From: Oxalobacter sp.
GTDB taxonomy: Bacteria; Pseudomonadota; Gammaproteobacteria; Burkholderiales; Burkholderiaceae_D
Length of the DNA: 56,853 nt
NCBI GenBank assembly: GCA_003605115.1
Contig: QZKY01000008.1
Location: 1-56,853 of the forward strand
Direction: 5' to 3'
The translations under genes and the position numbers were made by a program. Position 1 is the stretch's first letter; each line of letters begins with the position of its first letter. The notes below the pieces were generated by a model. The model made no database searches. It had not been told where the DNA came from and was given only the letters and a program-made list of their open reading frames with translations. Positions 1 to 9,102 of this stretch are shown piece after piece.

Positions 1-303
1 CACCGCCTCTGGCACCACGACTGCAGGTGGCGTAACAGTTTTTGCGGTGCTCGCAGGTTGCGGTGCAGGCGCAAGCTTGGCAGGCGGTGCATCTGTCATA
101 CTGGATTTCGTATCAAGCTTTGGCGTTGCGGTCGGCACAGGCTGCACTTTAATCACTCCGGCGCCGGGTGGTTGCGAAAGATCTTCACTCGTGCTGGCGC
201 GACATGGTGCAAACACAACGCATCCTGTCAACAACGCCACCCACATCACGCAGGCGCGATGCACTGCGGTTTGCTTGTTGATGACGGATGGTTTGCTTTG
301 CAT
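1..303 (-). CDS. exported or lipoprotein N-terminus with Pro/Ala-rich linker (partial)
   Basis: Only the first 101 codons lie in the window and the frame runs open through the left edge. The start is the only ATG in a frame with no upstream in-frame start. The N-terminus is basic and then hydrophobic (about residues 17-32), as in a signal peptide. An LTGC at residues 25-28 resembles a lipobox, but the hydrophobic stretch continues past it, so signal peptidase I cleavage after residue 35 is also possible. From about residue 40 the chain is rich in Pro, Ala, Thr and Lys, like a flexible periplasmic linker. It lies 77 bp downstream of tatD on the same strand. In relatives an ankyrin-repeat protein often sits here (from memory), but no ankyrin repeat is visible, so I give no function. 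Confidence 0.6.
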   Translation of the reverse strand, partial: MQSKPSVINKQTAVHRACVMWVALLTGCVVFAPCRASTSEDLSQPPGAGVIKVQPVPTATPKLDTKSSMTDAPPAKLAPAPQPASTAKTVTPPAVVVPEAV

Positions 304-380
304 GGTTCTGGTTTGCGCGCTGAATGAATTCCTTGAGATTAAGTCTGCGATGTTAAGTCTGTGATGTTACATCTGCAAAG

Positions 381-1190
381 TCAAGCCTGTGCTGACTGCA
401 CCGCTTGCGTGGCTCTGGCGATTTTAAACAATTCAAAAAAGTTATCCGACGTCTGCTTCCCGACGCGGTTGATCGGTATCTTTTTCAACTCTGCAATTCG
501 CTTGGCTACCAGGCGAACATTCGCCGGTTCGTTATCCTTGCCGCGATTGGGCTCCGGCGAGAGGTAAGGCGCGTCGGTTTCTATCAACATACGCTCCAAT
601 GGGATCTGACGGGCGACTTCCTGCAATTCGCGCGTGGCTTTGTATGTCACCACACCGGAAAACGAAATATAAAACCCCATGTCCATCGCGGCTTCCGCCA
701 TCTCCAGCGTGTCGGTAAAACAGTGCATCACGCCACCCGGGCCGCCCTTGTCCAAACCCGCGCCTTCTTCGCGCATGATGCGCAAGGCATCTTCACGCGC
801 CTGGCGCGCATGAATGATCAAGGGTTTTCCGCATTCCTTTGCCGCGCGAATCTGGATGCGAAAACGCTGCCGCTGCCAATCCAGATCGCCTTGATGACGG
901 TAATAGTCGAGTCCTGCTTCGCCAATCGCAACCACCTTCGGGTGATCCGCCAGCTTGACCAGCGTCTTGACATCCGGCTCAACGGTTTTCCGGTAATTTG
1001 GATGGACTCCGACCGAAGCATAAATGTTCGGATAGCGCTCTGCAATTTCGCGAATGCGTGGAAATTCTGGGAGATGGACGCCCGCGCACAAAGCATGCGT
1101 CACCTGATTTTGTGCCATGGTGCGCAAAAGTTCAGGAAGCCGCGCATACAGCTCGGGGAAATTGATATGGCAATGGGAATCGACAAACAT
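381..1190 (-). CDS. tatD: TatD-family metal-dependent hydrolase (DNase)
   Basis: This is a 269-residue TIM-barrel amidohydrolase of the TatD/YcfH family, cytoplasmic two-metal enzymes with 3'-5' exonuclease or endonuclease activity. The metal ligands are in place: His6 and His8 in the N-terminal DSHCH, Glu91 in GEAGLDYY, His127 in IIHARQ, His156 in MHCFT and Asp206 in ETDAPYL. The length is normal for the family. The start is an ATG directly before the first strand. It follows the PilZ and holB genes on the same strand, the usual betaproteobacterial order tmk-holB-pilZ-tatD. Whether it acts as a nuclease or on another substrate cannot be told from the sequence. Confidence 0.93.
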   Translation of the reverse strand: MFVDSHCHINFPELYARLPELLRTMAQNQVTHALCAGVHLPEFPRIREIAERYPNIYASVGVHPNYRKTVEPDVKTLVKLADHPKVVAIGEAGLDYYRHQGDLDWQRQRFRIQIRAAKECGKPLIIHARQAREDALRIMREEGAGLDKGGPGGVMHCFTDTLEMAEAAMDMGFYISFSGVVTYKATRELQEVARQIPLERMLIETDAPYLSPEPNRGKDNEPANVRLVAKRIAELKKIPINRVGKQTSDNFFELFKIARATQAVQSAQA

Positions 1191-1300
1191 GATGAACCTG
1201 AGTTATCGCGGCAAGAAACCCGCGCCTTTCATTTGCTGAAACAGACAAACACCGCCCCGTACGGACATGACGCGGGCAGCAACGCTCAAAAAAGAGGAGA

Positions 1301-1696
1301 TTATATGGTATGCGTGCTGCGGTTGGAGCGTACGGCCGAACCGAGATGTTTTTCAATCACCAGCTTGGCACGATTGCCAGACTCATCCTGTGGGAAGTGT
1401 ACGCCGATGCCCTGGGTTTTGCTATTGTTGGCACCTGCCGGTGTGACCCAAACCACCTTGCCTGCGATGGGATATTTCTGCGGCTCATCCATCAGTTCCA
1501 GAATGACAAATATTTCATCTCCGACTTTGTATGGCCGTGAGGTCGGGACAAAAATCCCGCCATGTTTAAGAAAGGGCATGTAGGCTGTATACAAGGCGGC
1601 TCGCTCCTTGATAGCCAGGGACAAGACGCCAGGACGCGCACCCGCCGCTTGGGACGGTGACATTTGGGGCGCTCCTCCAGCAGAACGGTGCGGCAT
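1301..1696 (-). CDS. pilZ: PilZ-domain protein (type IV pilus PilZ type)
   Basis: I place the start at the ATG at 1696, preceded by AAAGGA five bases upstream. This gives 131 residues; a longer frame upstream would run into holB, and an ATG 11 codons further in is also possible. The protein has the compact PilZ barrel, including KVGDEI, the VVWVTP strand and the GIGVHF signature. The RxxxR and D/NxSxxG motifs that bind cyclic-di-GMP are not visible, as in the original PilZ of type IV pilus assembly. That protein acts with PilB and FimX-like partners at the inner membrane. The holB stop codon lies only 10 bases upstream, so the two are probably co-translated. Confidence 0.85.
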   Translation of the reverse strand: MPHRSAGGAPQMSPSQAAGARPGVLSLAIKERAALYTAYMPFLKHGGIFVPTSRPYKVGDEIFVILELMDEPQKYPIAGKVVWVTPAGANNSKTQGIGVHFPQDESGNRAKLVIEKHLGSAVRSNRSTHTI

Positions 1697-1706
1697 TGCT
1701 ATCCTT

Positions 1707-2747
1707 TCAGGAACAGATTTCCATGTATTCCAGCAACATGTCCTCGACAAACAGGCGAGGTGCCAGGGGATGATCGGCTATTTCGTTTCGCGCACTGACC
1801 GTCTTGAGTATCCGAAGTAAGGTAGTGGGGTCAGCGCGTTCAGCCAAAACCGCCAGTTCACTTTTATAACGGGGGTAATAACGAATAACACCGGTAAACT
1901 TCATGGAAAATATATCATAGAGCCACCGTTGCAACCATGCAATGAGCTGAACCGCCGGGGTTTTTTGCATTTTTTCTGCGGTTTTTAAAACACCTTCCAC
2001 TGTTGGTCTGGCCAACTGGCTCAGAAATTCATCCATCTCTTCGCGCCCTCCGGCTTGCGCCAGCGCATACGCCGACAAAGGCGCGCCTCCTTGTTCAGCC
2101 AACCACACCTCCGCATCCTTGACCCCTTGCTCCTGCAGCCATTTCAGGGATTCAGCGTGTGGCGGCATTGAAACCGGGATTTTGTGGCAACGCGACAAGA
2201 TTGTCGGCAAGAGACTTTCAGGATAGCTACTCACCAGTAAAAAGACCGTGCCCGGGTGAGGCTCTTCCAGCATCTTGAGCAAGGCGTTGGCAGATTCCGT
2301 GTTGAGTGTTTCTGCTGGGTAAAGCAAGACAACACGATTACCATGGCGATGGGTGGAAATATTAGCAAAGTCGGCCAAATCACGAACTTGGCTGATCCGT
2401 ATCACTTTGGAAGCGCTTTTTTTGGTTTTTGGACTGGACGCTTCTTCTTCGCCATCGCCCTCATCGTCAGCCGCCATAGCGTCTTCCTGATCCAGAATGT
2501 CAGGGCGCAAACGGCGGTAATCAGGGTGACTGTACTTGGCAAACCAGCCGCAAGAAACGCAAGTGCCACAGGCGTAACCATCGGGCTGTATCTGTTCGCA
2601 CAACAAGGATTGCGCGAAGCGTTCAGCCAAATCTACCTTGCCGATGCCAGCAGGTCCGTGAAACAAAATCGCATGTGGCAAGCCTTCTCGCCGCTGCTGA
2701 ATCTGATTCCACAAGCTTTTCTGCCAGGGGTAGATATGTTTTTCCAT
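1707..2747 (-). CDS. holB: DNA polymerase III delta' subunit
   Basis: A clamp-loader subunit of 346 residues that loads the beta sliding clamp with DnaX and HolA. Residues 31-38 (GPAGIGKV) form a degenerate P-loop whose last Ser/Thr is Val, as expected because delta' does not hydrolyse ATP. Zinc-module cysteines appear at 50, 60, 63 and 66. The LLKMLEEP and SRC motifs of the AAA+ fold follow. An acidic then basic insertion sits at about residues 87-114, rich in Asp and Glu and followed by a Lys/Ser run. The gene lies between tmk and pilZ, a classic order. An 81-bp gap separates it from tmk. Confidence 0.93.
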   Translation of the reverse strand: MEKHIYPWQKSLWNQIQQRREGLPHAILFHGPAGIGKVDLAERFAQSLLCEQIQPDGYACGTCVSCGWFAKYSHPDYRRLRPDILDQEDAMAADDEGDGEEEASSPKTKKSASKVIRISQVRDLADFANISTHRHGNRVVLLYPAETLNTESANALLKMLEEPHPGTVFLLVSSYPESLLPTILSRCHKIPVSMPPHAESLKWLQEQGVKDAEVWLAEQGGAPLSAYALAQAGGREEMDEFLSQLARPTVEGVLKTAEKMQKTPAVQLIAWLQRWLYDIFSMKFTGVIRYYPRYKSELAVLAERADPTTLLRILKTVSARNEIADHPLAPRLFVEDMLLEYMEICS

Positions 2748-2828
2748 TATCTTTCAGCAAGTTACCGATAATACTTGAGGTTTTTTGACACATCACATGA
2801 CTGGGTCAAACCTTCAACAAATCTACGA

Positions 2829-3437
2829 TCAGAAAGTGGCGACGATTTTTTGAATCAGTGCCTGGATTTCCAGAATCGTTTGTTGGCCGTTGATTATACG
2901 AAACCTTTCCGGGAATTCACTTGCACGACGAAGATATTCGGATCGCGTTGCAACAAAAAAGTCACTTTGCTCCCGTTCGAACTTGTCAGGGGTACGAACT
3001 GCGTCCAGACGGGCGCGCGCTACCTCCGGCGGCACGTCAAACAGCAAGGTCAAGTCGGGTTGGCGATTCGGGTGTACCCACTGCTCCAGCGCACGCAACT
3101 TATCCAGACTGAGACCACGCCCCCCGCCCTGATACGCAAAACTGGCATCGGTAAAACGATCCGAAATGACCCAGTCCCCGCGCGCGAGCGCCGGTTCAAT
3201 GACTTCTGCCAAATGCTCTCGGCGTGCAGCAAACATCAACAACGCTTCGGTTTCGAGATGCATTTTTTGATGTAGCAACAGTTCGCGCAATTTTTCACCC
3301 AGCGGTGTGCCGCCCGGCTCACGCGTGAGGATCACGTTCATGCCACGCGCCCTGACCAGGTTCGCGACAAATTCGATATGCGTGGATTTTCCCGCGCCAT
3401 CAATGCCCTCGAAGGTAATGAATTTGCCTTTGCTCAT
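2829..3437 (-). CDS. tmk: thymidylate kinase
   Basis: Thymidylate kinase phosphorylates dTMP to dTDP with ATP in the dTTP pathway. The 202-residue protein has the P-loop [10 protein letters not shown] at residues 10-19, the LTREPGG strand at 38-43, the DRF motif at 93-95 and the following FAYQGGGRG. Basic residues in the lid region around 141-155 suggest the E. coli (type II) class. Length and motif order are standard. It follows mltG on the same strand with a 16-bp gap and precedes holB, matching the yceG-tmk-holB order of many proteobacteria. Confidence 0.95.
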   Translation of the reverse strand: MSKGKFITFEGIDGAGKSTHIEFVANLVRARGMNVILTREPGGTPLGEKLRELLLHQKMHLETEALLMFAARREHLAEVIEPALARGDWVISDRFTDASFAYQGGGRGLSLDKLRALEQWVHPNRQPDLTLLFDVPPEVARARLDAVRTPDKFEREQSDFFVATRSEYLRRASEFPERFRIINGQQTILEIQALIQKIVATF

Positions 3438-3453
3438 TTTTTGTTCGCCATGT

Positions 3454-4509
3454 TCATTTCGAATTTTGCTTCACTCTACCCTTCAATTGGTACTGAATCA
3501 CGGCATTGTTGTGATCTCGCAGATTGCTTGAAAACTGACTCGACCCATCCCCACGCGCCACGAAATAAAGTGCATCGGATTTCTCTGGATTCATCGCGGC
3601 ACTCAGCGACTGCATGCCCGGCAATGCGATCGGCGTCGGCGGCAAACCTCTGCGTGTGTATGTGTTGTAGGGGGTATCTTTCTTCAAATCGCGGCGGCGT
3701 ATATTGCCATCAAACTTATCGCCTATTCCGTATATCACGGTCGGGTCGGTTTGCAACATCATCCCCATGCGCAAACGGTTCACGAAGACGCTTGCGATCA
3801 TGCCACGTTCGGCTTTCTTGCCCGTTTCCTTTTCTATGATGGATGCCATGATCAAGGCTTCGTACGGCGATTTGTAAGGCGACGCCGGATCGCGCTTCTC
3901 CCACAGCTCACTCAAGCGCTTGATCAAATTGGCATGTGCCTGCTTGAACACCAGAACATCGCTCGACCCTTTTGCGAACATGTAGGTATCGGGAAAGAAA
4001 AGTCCTTCCGGGTGCTTAAAATCTTTCACGCCGATTTTTGCGAGCAACTGTGCATCGGACAGTTGCGCAGCGTCGTGTCTCAAAAAAGGATGTGCCCCAA
4101 TCGCTTGACGCATCTGCTTGAATGTCCAGCCTTCGATAATCGTCAGTGAACTTTGCGCAATTTCACCACGTATGAGTTTGCCCAACAAGTTCCACGGCGA
4201 GACACCTGGTTTCAATTCGTATGGACCCGCTTTGATCTTTCCGCTTTGTCCGCTCGCGCGCGCCATCATTGAAAACAAGGTTGGATTTATCGGGGCACCA
4301 ACATCCGCCAATTGTCTTGCAACCGCCTGCGCACCACTGCCCGGCTTTACCGTAAACTCGATCGGCTTACCCTCGGTCAGTACCGGCGCTTGCGCCCAAT
4401 ACACCAGCCCGCCAACACACAGCAATCCGAAGAAGATGATGTAAAACAGAAAACGGCCAAACCCCAAGCCGCTTTTCTTCTTCTTTTGCTCTTTCAACGG
4501 AGATTTCAT
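3454..4509 (-). CDS. mltG: endolytic murein transglycosylase MltG
   Basis: MltG cleaves nascent peptidoglycan strands inside the chain and sets their length. The 351-residue protein starts with a Lys-rich cytoplasmic tail, has one membrane segment at about residues 19-40 and then a periplasmic YceG domain. The catalytic glutamate is Glu226 in ASIIEKETG, followed by the conserved FVNRL and DPTVIYG segments. It is divergent from ygfZ across an 81-bp gap that holds an inverted repeat and a TATAGT hexamer close to the start codon. It probably heads the mltG-tmk-holB-pilZ-tatD unit. Confidence 0.94.
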   Translation of the reverse strand: MKSPLKEQKKKKSGLGFGRFLFYIIFFGLLCVGGLVYWAQAPVLTEGKPIEFTVKPGSGAQAVARQLADVGAPINPTLFSMMARASGQSGKIKAGPYELKPGVSPWNLLGKLIRGEIAQSSLTIIEGWTFKQMRQAIGAHPFLRHDAAQLSDAQLLAKIGVKDFKHPEGLFFPDTYMFAKGSSDVLVFKQAHANLIKRLSELWEKRDPASPYKSPYEALIMASIIEKETGKKAERGMIASVFVNRLRMGMMLQTDPTVIYGIGDKFDGNIRRRDLKKDTPYNTYTRRGLPPTPIALPGMQSLSAAMNPEKSDALYFVARGDGSSQFSSNLRDHNNAVIQYQLKGRVKQNSK

Positions 4510-4514
4510 GAAGT

Positions 4515-4550
4515 CACTATAATTCGCAAAACGTAATCATATCGTTTTGC
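4515..4550. promoter_or_regulatory. divergent intergenic region with -10-like box and inverted repeat
   Basis: Between mltG (minus) and ygfZ (plus), the minus strand reads TATAGT at 4520-4515, a good -10 hexamer but with no clear -35. The arms GCAAAACG (4526-4533) and CGTTTTGC (4543-4550) form an 8-bp inverted repeat. It could be an operator shared by the two divergent genes or a hairpin in either leader. No known regulator site is recognised. Confidence 0.3.
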
Positions 4551-4590
4551 CTCGCCGTTCCGAATCAGTCTGCAAGAAAAACTCGACACA

Positions 4591-5604
4591 ATGACCGCGA
4601 CACAACACTATTCAGATTTCAAAACGACAACTTTTGTCGATTTACCCGCTCTCAAGAAGGGTTTTGTGACACCGCTCTCCAGTTTTGGGATGATGGCTTT
4701 TTCAGGTACCGATGCCCTCAGTTTTCTGCATCGCCAACTGACCAATGACCTGGAACACCTATCAGTCAATGCCGCCCGATTGGCCGGATACTGCACTCCC
4801 CAGGGTCGCTTACTGGCTACCTTCCTGATCTGGAAAAGTGCGGATCACATACTCCTGCAGCTGCCGCAAGACATCCTGCCCGGTCTGCAAAAGCGCTTGA
4901 AGATGTACGTGCTGCGTGACAAGGTCAACATTGCCGAAGCCAGCGAACTCGCACAATTAGGATTCGGTGGCCAGGCAGCGCCAGAAGCGCTCACCCCTTG
5001 GTTCACCGACTTGCCATCGCAAGCGTATGCCAAAGTTGATAATGAACACGGTTCGATTATTCGCGTCAGCGATGCCTTTGGCGCCCCGCGCTATTTATGG
5101 ATCATGCCCACCGAAAAGCTGGCAACCATCTGGCCTGCGCTGAATCCCAAGCTGACTGCTTTTTCGGATAATACCTGGAAGCTCGCCGAAATCGATGCCG
5201 GCATTCCGCACATCACCACGGGCACGCAAGAAAAATTCGTTGCGCAAATGGTGAACTTCGAATTGATTGGTGGCGTCAGCTTCAAGAAGGGTTGCTATCC
5301 TGGTCAAGAGATCGTCGCGCGCATGCAACATCGCGGCAAAACACCACGACGGATGCTTGCAGCCCGCATTCCATTCGCTGGCGATGTCGCAGCAGGAACG
5401 GAAGTGTTTGCCAATGATGACCCGAACCAAGCCTGCGGCATGATCGTTAACGCTGAACAAATCGAAACAGATCGCATTGCGTGCCTCGTTTCTCTCCGTT
5501 ATCCGATGCCTGAAGGCATCACCGTGCATCTCGGTTCTGCAACAGGAGCCGCTTTGCAATTTACGCCCTTGCCTTATCCTCTTGAGGACAATGCACTTTC
5601 TTGA
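4591..5604 (+). CDS. ygfZ: folate-binding Fe-S cluster protein YgfZ
   Basis: YgfZ is a tetrahydrofolate-dependent protein related to GcvT that supports maintenance or assembly of certain iron-sulfur enzymes, notably MiaB. The 337-residue protein carries the diagnostic KGCYPGQE motif at residues 233-240 with the reactive cysteine, followed by RMQHRGKTPRR. The GcvT-like fold is recognisable from the N-terminal SFLHRQLTND onward. It is the first gene on the plus strand here and is followed 36 bp later by the NRDE gene, so the two may be co-transcribed. No strong ribosome binding site precedes the ATG. Confidence 0.92.
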   Translation: MTATQHYSDFKTTTFVDLPALKKGFVTPLSSFGMMAFSGTDALSFLHRQLTNDLEHLSVNAARLAGYCTPQGRLLATFLIWKSADHILLQLPQDILPGLQKRLKMYVLRDKVNIAEASELAQLGFGGQAAPEALTPWFTDLPSQAYAKVDNEHGSIIRVSDAFGAPRYLWIMPTEKLATIWPALNPKLTAFSDNTWKLAEIDAGIPHITTGTQEKFVAQMVNFELIGGVSFKKGCYPGQEIVARMQHRGKTPRRMLAARIPFAGDVAAGTEVFANDDPNQACGMIVNAEQIETDRIACLVSLRYPMPEGITVHLGSATGAALQFTPLPYPLEDNALS

Positions 5605-5640
5605 TGAGGGCGATTTCATGATTTTTTATCTGGTGATGCA

Positions 5641-6366
5641 ATGTGTCTGATCGTTTTTGCATGGCAATTGATGCCCGCGTCACCTCTCGTGGCCGCAGCC
5701 AATCGTGATGAATTTTATGATCGTCCCGCTGCGTCAGCGCAGTGGTGGAAAGATCACCCGCACATTTACGCAGGGCGTGATTTACAGGGCGGCGGCACCT
5801 GGATGGGGGTGACAAAGTGCAGCCGCTTTGCCGCCATCACCAACGTGCGCGCCCCCAGCGAGTTCCGCGCCGACGCTCCCTCGCGCGGCGCACTGGTCAA
5901 GGATTACCTCGCTTCCGACATATCGCCGCAGAAATACATCGAAAAAATCGCCAAGGAAGCGGATCCCTTCAATGGCTACAACCTGCTGATCGGCAATCGC
6001 GATACGCTCATCTGGTATTCCAATCGCGGCCAATCGCATCCACAAAATGGCAAGCCGTTGGAACCCGGTATCTATGGATTATCAAACGCCTTGCTGAACG
6101 ATCCCTGGCACAAAGTGGTGAAAACGCGTGCGCAATTCACCAGCCTGCTCTACGCGAATGCGTCCGAAGAGGCTTACTTCGACATGCTGTCGGATTCCAC
6201 ACTCGCACCCGATACCCATCTACCGAGAACCGGCGTAGACATTCCGACCGAACGCATGCTCTCCGCCGTCTGCATCCACTCGCCCGGTTATGGCACACGT
6301 AGCTCTACGCTAGTGCGCATGCACCCGGAGAGCGGCGCGACATTGAAAGAAGTCACCATCAGATAA
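5641..6366 (+). CDS. NRDE (TANGO2-like) family protein
   Basis: A 241-residue protein of the NRDE family, named for the motif at residues 21-24 (AANRDEFYDRP). It begins with Met-Cys, and the second-residue Cys resembles the N-terminal nucleophile of Ntn-type hydrolases. GGGTWMGV at about 50-57 and the ITNVR strand are also typical. The eukaryotic relative TANGO2 has been linked to heme and lipid handling; the bacterial role is unsettled. It lies just downstream of ygfZ and is convergent with hom across a strong terminator. Family assignment is firm, function is not. Confidence 0.88.
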   Translation: MCLIVFAWQLMPASPLVAAANRDEFYDRPAASAQWWKDHPHIYAGRDLQGGGTWMGVTKCSRFAAITNVRAPSEFRADAPSRGALVKDYLASDISPQKYIEKIAKEADPFNGYNLLIGNRDTLIWYSNRGQSHPQNGKPLEPGIYGLSNALLNDPWHKVVKTRAQFTSLLYANASEEAYFDMLSDSTLAPDTHLPRTGVDIPTERMLSAVCIHSPGYGTRSSTLVRMHPESGATLKEVTIR

Positions 6367-6401
6367 GCAAAGCGCGATCATTAAATGCGTAGATAAAAAA
6401 A

Positions 6402-6429
6402 CGCTGCTTCGTTTTCTAACGAAGCAGCG
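6402..6429 (-). terminator. intrinsic terminator after hom
   Basis: A perfect 12-bp stem (6402-6413 with 6418-6429) and a 4-base loop are followed on the minus strand by a run of seven T at 6401-6395. It fits termination of hom transcription. On the plus strand no T-run follows, so it would be weaker for the NRDE gene. Confidence 0.85.
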
Positions 6430-6484
6430 CAAAATCCGTGGTCAATGAATATGACGCGCCCGATAAGCGGCGCGGGTCAAAAAC

Positions 6485-7795
6485 TCAGGTCAGTTCTTCC
6501 AGACGAATCTTGGTTACCTTGCCAACCACCGTGGGCAAGGCGTTGATTTTTTCTATCGCGGCCAGCATGTTCTTTTCCTGGGTTTGGTGCGTCAACATCA
6601 CAATGTCTGTCGTGTTTGCCCCTTCGCCCGGTTCTTTTTGAATCATGGCATCGATCGAAATGGTGGCGTCAGCCAGAATACGCGCCACATCCGCCAAAAC
6701 GCCCGGCTGATCCTTCACGTGCATGCGCAAATAGTAGCTGGTGGTGATTTCCGACATCGGCAACACCGGAATATTGGCTATCGCGCCCGGCTGGAACGCC
6801 AGCGGCGGCACGCGGTGTTCAGGGCTCGCTGTCGCCACACGCGCGATATCCACCAAATCTGCAATCACGGCGGAACCCGTTGGCTCAGCGCCCGCCCCTT
6901 TGCCGTAGTACAGGGTGGCGCCAACTGCATCGCCGTTCACAACGACCGCATTCATCGCGCCTTCCACGTTCGCAATCAGACGCTTTTCCGGGATCAGCGT
7001 GGGATGCACGCGCAACTCGATGCCATTCGGCATGCGCTTGGTGATGCCGAGCAGCTTGATGCGGTAACCGAGTTGTTCCGCGTAGCGAATATCAATCGCT
7101 TCAAGCTTGGTAATACCTTCAACGTAAGCCTTGTCGAACTGCACCGGAATACCGAATGCAATCGCAGACATGATGGTCAGCTTGTGCGCTGCGTCGATGC
7201 CTTCTATATCGAAAGTCGGGTCAGCTTCAGCATAACCGAGACGCTGCGCCTCCTTGAGCACCACGTCGAAGTTCAATCCCTTGTCACGCATTTCGGACAA
7301 AATGAAATTCGTCGTGCCGTTGATGATGCCTGCAATCCATTCGATGCGGTTCGCGGTCAAGCCTTCGCGCAAAGCCTTAATGATGGGAATGCCACCCGCC
7401 ACCGCCGCTTCGAACGCAACGATCACGCCTTTGTCATGCGCCGCCTTGAAAATTTCATTGCCATGCACAGCAAGCAATGCCTTGTTCGCCGTCACAACAT
7501 GCTTACCATTAGCAATCGCTTTCAGCACCAATTCCTTAGCGATACCGTAACCGCCAATCAGTTCAATTACGATGTCGATATCGGGGTTGGTCACAACGAG
7601 ATTGCCGTCGCTCACAACATCACAACTTCCTCCTGTGATTTGTTTGGCGCGTTCCACATTAAGATCGGCCACCATCGTAATTTGAATGGCACGTCCTGAG
7701 CGACGTGTGATCTCTTCCTGATTACGCTTAAGAACGTCGTACGTACCGCCACCGACGACACCAATACCAAGCAAGCCAACTTTAATGGGTTTCAT
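6485..7795 (-). CDS. hom: homoserine dehydrogenase
   Basis: It reduces aspartate semialdehyde to homoserine, the branch point to threonine and methionine. The 436-residue protein has the N-terminal Rossmann motif LGIGVVGGGTY at 9-19, the catalytic GGIPIIKAL region and a C-terminal ACT domain (about 350-430, YYLRMHVKDQPGVLAD) that usually confers threonine feedback inhibition. It lies 66 bp after the aminotransferase gene. In many relatives thrC follows hom directly; here a terminator and the convergent NRDE gene follow instead. Confidence 0.96.
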   Translation of the reverse strand: MKPIKVGLLGIGVVGGGTYDVLKRNQEEITRRSGRAIQITMVADLNVERAKQITGGSCDVVSDGNLVVTNPDIDIVIELIGGYGIAKELVLKAIANGKHVVTANKALLAVHGNEIFKAAHDKGVIVAFEAAVAGGIPIIKALREGLTANRIEWIAGIINGTTNFILSEMRDKGLNFDVVLKEAQRLGYAEADPTFDIEGIDAAHKLTIMSAIAFGIPVQFDKAYVEGITKLEAIDIRYAEQLGYRIKLLGITKRMPNGIELRVHPTLIPEKRLIANVEGAMNAVVVNGDAVGATLYYGKGAGAEPTGSAVIADLVDIARVATASPEHRVPPLAFQPGAIANIPVLPMSEITTSYYLRMHVKDQPGVLADVARILADATISIDAMIQKEPGEGANTTDIVMLTHQTQEKNMLAAIEKINALPTVVGKVTKIRLEELT

Positions 7796-7860
7796 ATCTA
7801 TCGTTAGTAAATGAAAAAATCGGTGCGTGGCTGAACCCGTTCAGATTCAGCCAGGTTCGC

Positions 7861-9102
7861 TCAGGCAACGCGCTTGGATGTATCGTAACGACGACGGTAA
7901 GCGTCCAGGAACCGCGCCAATCGGCCAATCGCGTCAGTCAAATCATGCACGTTCGGCAGGAAAACAAGGCGGAAATGATCCGGGCTCGGCCAATTGAAGC
8001 CCGTACCCTGCACGATCAAGACTTTCTCCGACTCAAGCAACTCGTAAGCAAATTCCTTGTCGTCCTTGATCGGATACATCTCCGGGTCGAGCCTGGGGAA
8101 CATGTAGAGCGCGGCTTTCGGTTTCACGCAAGTCACACCGGGAATCGCCGTCAACAACTTGTGGGCCAGTTCGCGCTGTTCGTACAGCCTCCCCCCTGGC
8201 ACTATGAGGTCGTTGATGCTTTGGTAGCCACCAAGCGCTGTCTGAATCGCGTACTGACCGGGCACATTCGAACACAAACGCATCGATGCCAGCATGTTCA
8301 AGCCTTCGATGTAATCCTTTGCATGACGTTTGTCGCCAGACACCACCATCCAGCCGGAGCGAAATCCGCAAGAACGATAATTTTTCGAGAGCCCATTCAT
8401 CGTGATGAACATCACATCATCTGCCAGCGAAGCCATGGACGTGTGCGAGGCACCATCGTACAAAATCTTGTCGTAAATTTCGTCGGCAAAGACAATCAGT
8501 TCATGTTTACGCGCGAGATCAACAATTTGCTGCAAAATCTCGACCGGATACAAGGCGCCCGTCGGGTTGTTTGGGTTGATGACGACAATCGCCCTGGTAT
8601 TGGGCGTAATTTTTTTCTTGATGTCTTCAATGTCCGGATTCCAGTCGGCTTGCTCGTCACACAGATAATGCACTGGTGTGCCGCCCGACAAGGACACTGC
8701 TGCCGTCCATAGCGGATAATCCGGCGCAGGTACCAGCACTTCGTCGCCTTCATCCAATAGCGCATTCATGCTCATCACAATCAGTTCGGATGCGCCATTG
8801 CCGATATAAATATCTTCGATGGTGACGCCAGCAATTTTCTTTTCCTGGGTGTACTGCATGATCGCCTTGCGCGGCGCAAACAAGCCTTTGGAATCAGTGT
8901 AGGCCGCAGAGGTACTCATGTTGCGAATCATGTCGCGCACGATTTCATCCGGTGGATCGAAGCCAAACGGCTGCAAGTTGCCGATGTTCAGCTTGATGAT
9001 TTTCTGGCCTTCTTCTTCCATCTGCCTGGCTTTTTCCAGGACAGGGCCACGGATGTCATAGCAAACGTCGGCCAGTTTTTTCGATTTCACAATGGGTCGC
9101 AT
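7861..9102 (-). CDS. alaA: class I/II PLP-dependent aminotransferase, AlaA-like
   Basis: A fold-type I aminotransferase of 413 residues. The PLP lysine is in LSKNYRSCGFR (about residue 240), with the upstream NPNNPTGALY substrate loop, FADEIYDKILYDG and the arginine of FRLVF. Residue pattern and the pairing with hom match the alanine-producing (glutamate-pyruvate) AlaA group of proteobacteria. I chose the ATG at 9102, which has AAGG eight bases upstream; an in-frame GTG at 9111 is the alternative. Substrate specificity is inferred from family and context only. Confidence 0.9.
   Translation of the reverse strand: MRPIVKSKKLADVCYDIRGPVLEKARQMEEEGQKIIKLNIGNLQPFGFDPPDEIVRDMIRNMSTSAAYTDSKGLFAPRKAIMQYTQEKKIAGVTIEDIYIGNGASELIVMSMNALLDEGDEVLVPAPDYPLWTAAVSLSGGTPVHYLCDEQADWNPDIEDIKKKITPNTRAIVVINPNNPTGALYPVEILQQIVDLARKHELIVFADEIYDKILYDGASHTSMASLADDVMFITMNGLSKNYRSCGFRSGWMVVSGDKRHAKDYIEGLNMLASMRLCSNVPGQYAIQTALGGYQSINDLIVPGGRLYEQRELAHKLLTAIPGVTCVKPKAALYMFPRLDPEMYPIKDDKEFAYELLESEKVLIVQGTGFNWPSPDHFRLVFLPNVHDLTDAIGRLARFLDAYRRRYDTSKRVA

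Noticed and set aside
405-1583. 392-codon plus-strand frame opposite tatD and pilZ
   Set aside because: Shadow of real genes: no known motif, and it crosses two recognised genes and their spacer.
1826-1834. GGGGTCAG inside holB, like the REP core
   Set aside because: Only eight bases match and there is no inverted partner; within coding sequence.
6584-7699. 371-codon plus-strand frame opposite hom
   Set aside because: Antisense to a fully recognised enzyme, with a His/Arg-rich, motif-free product.
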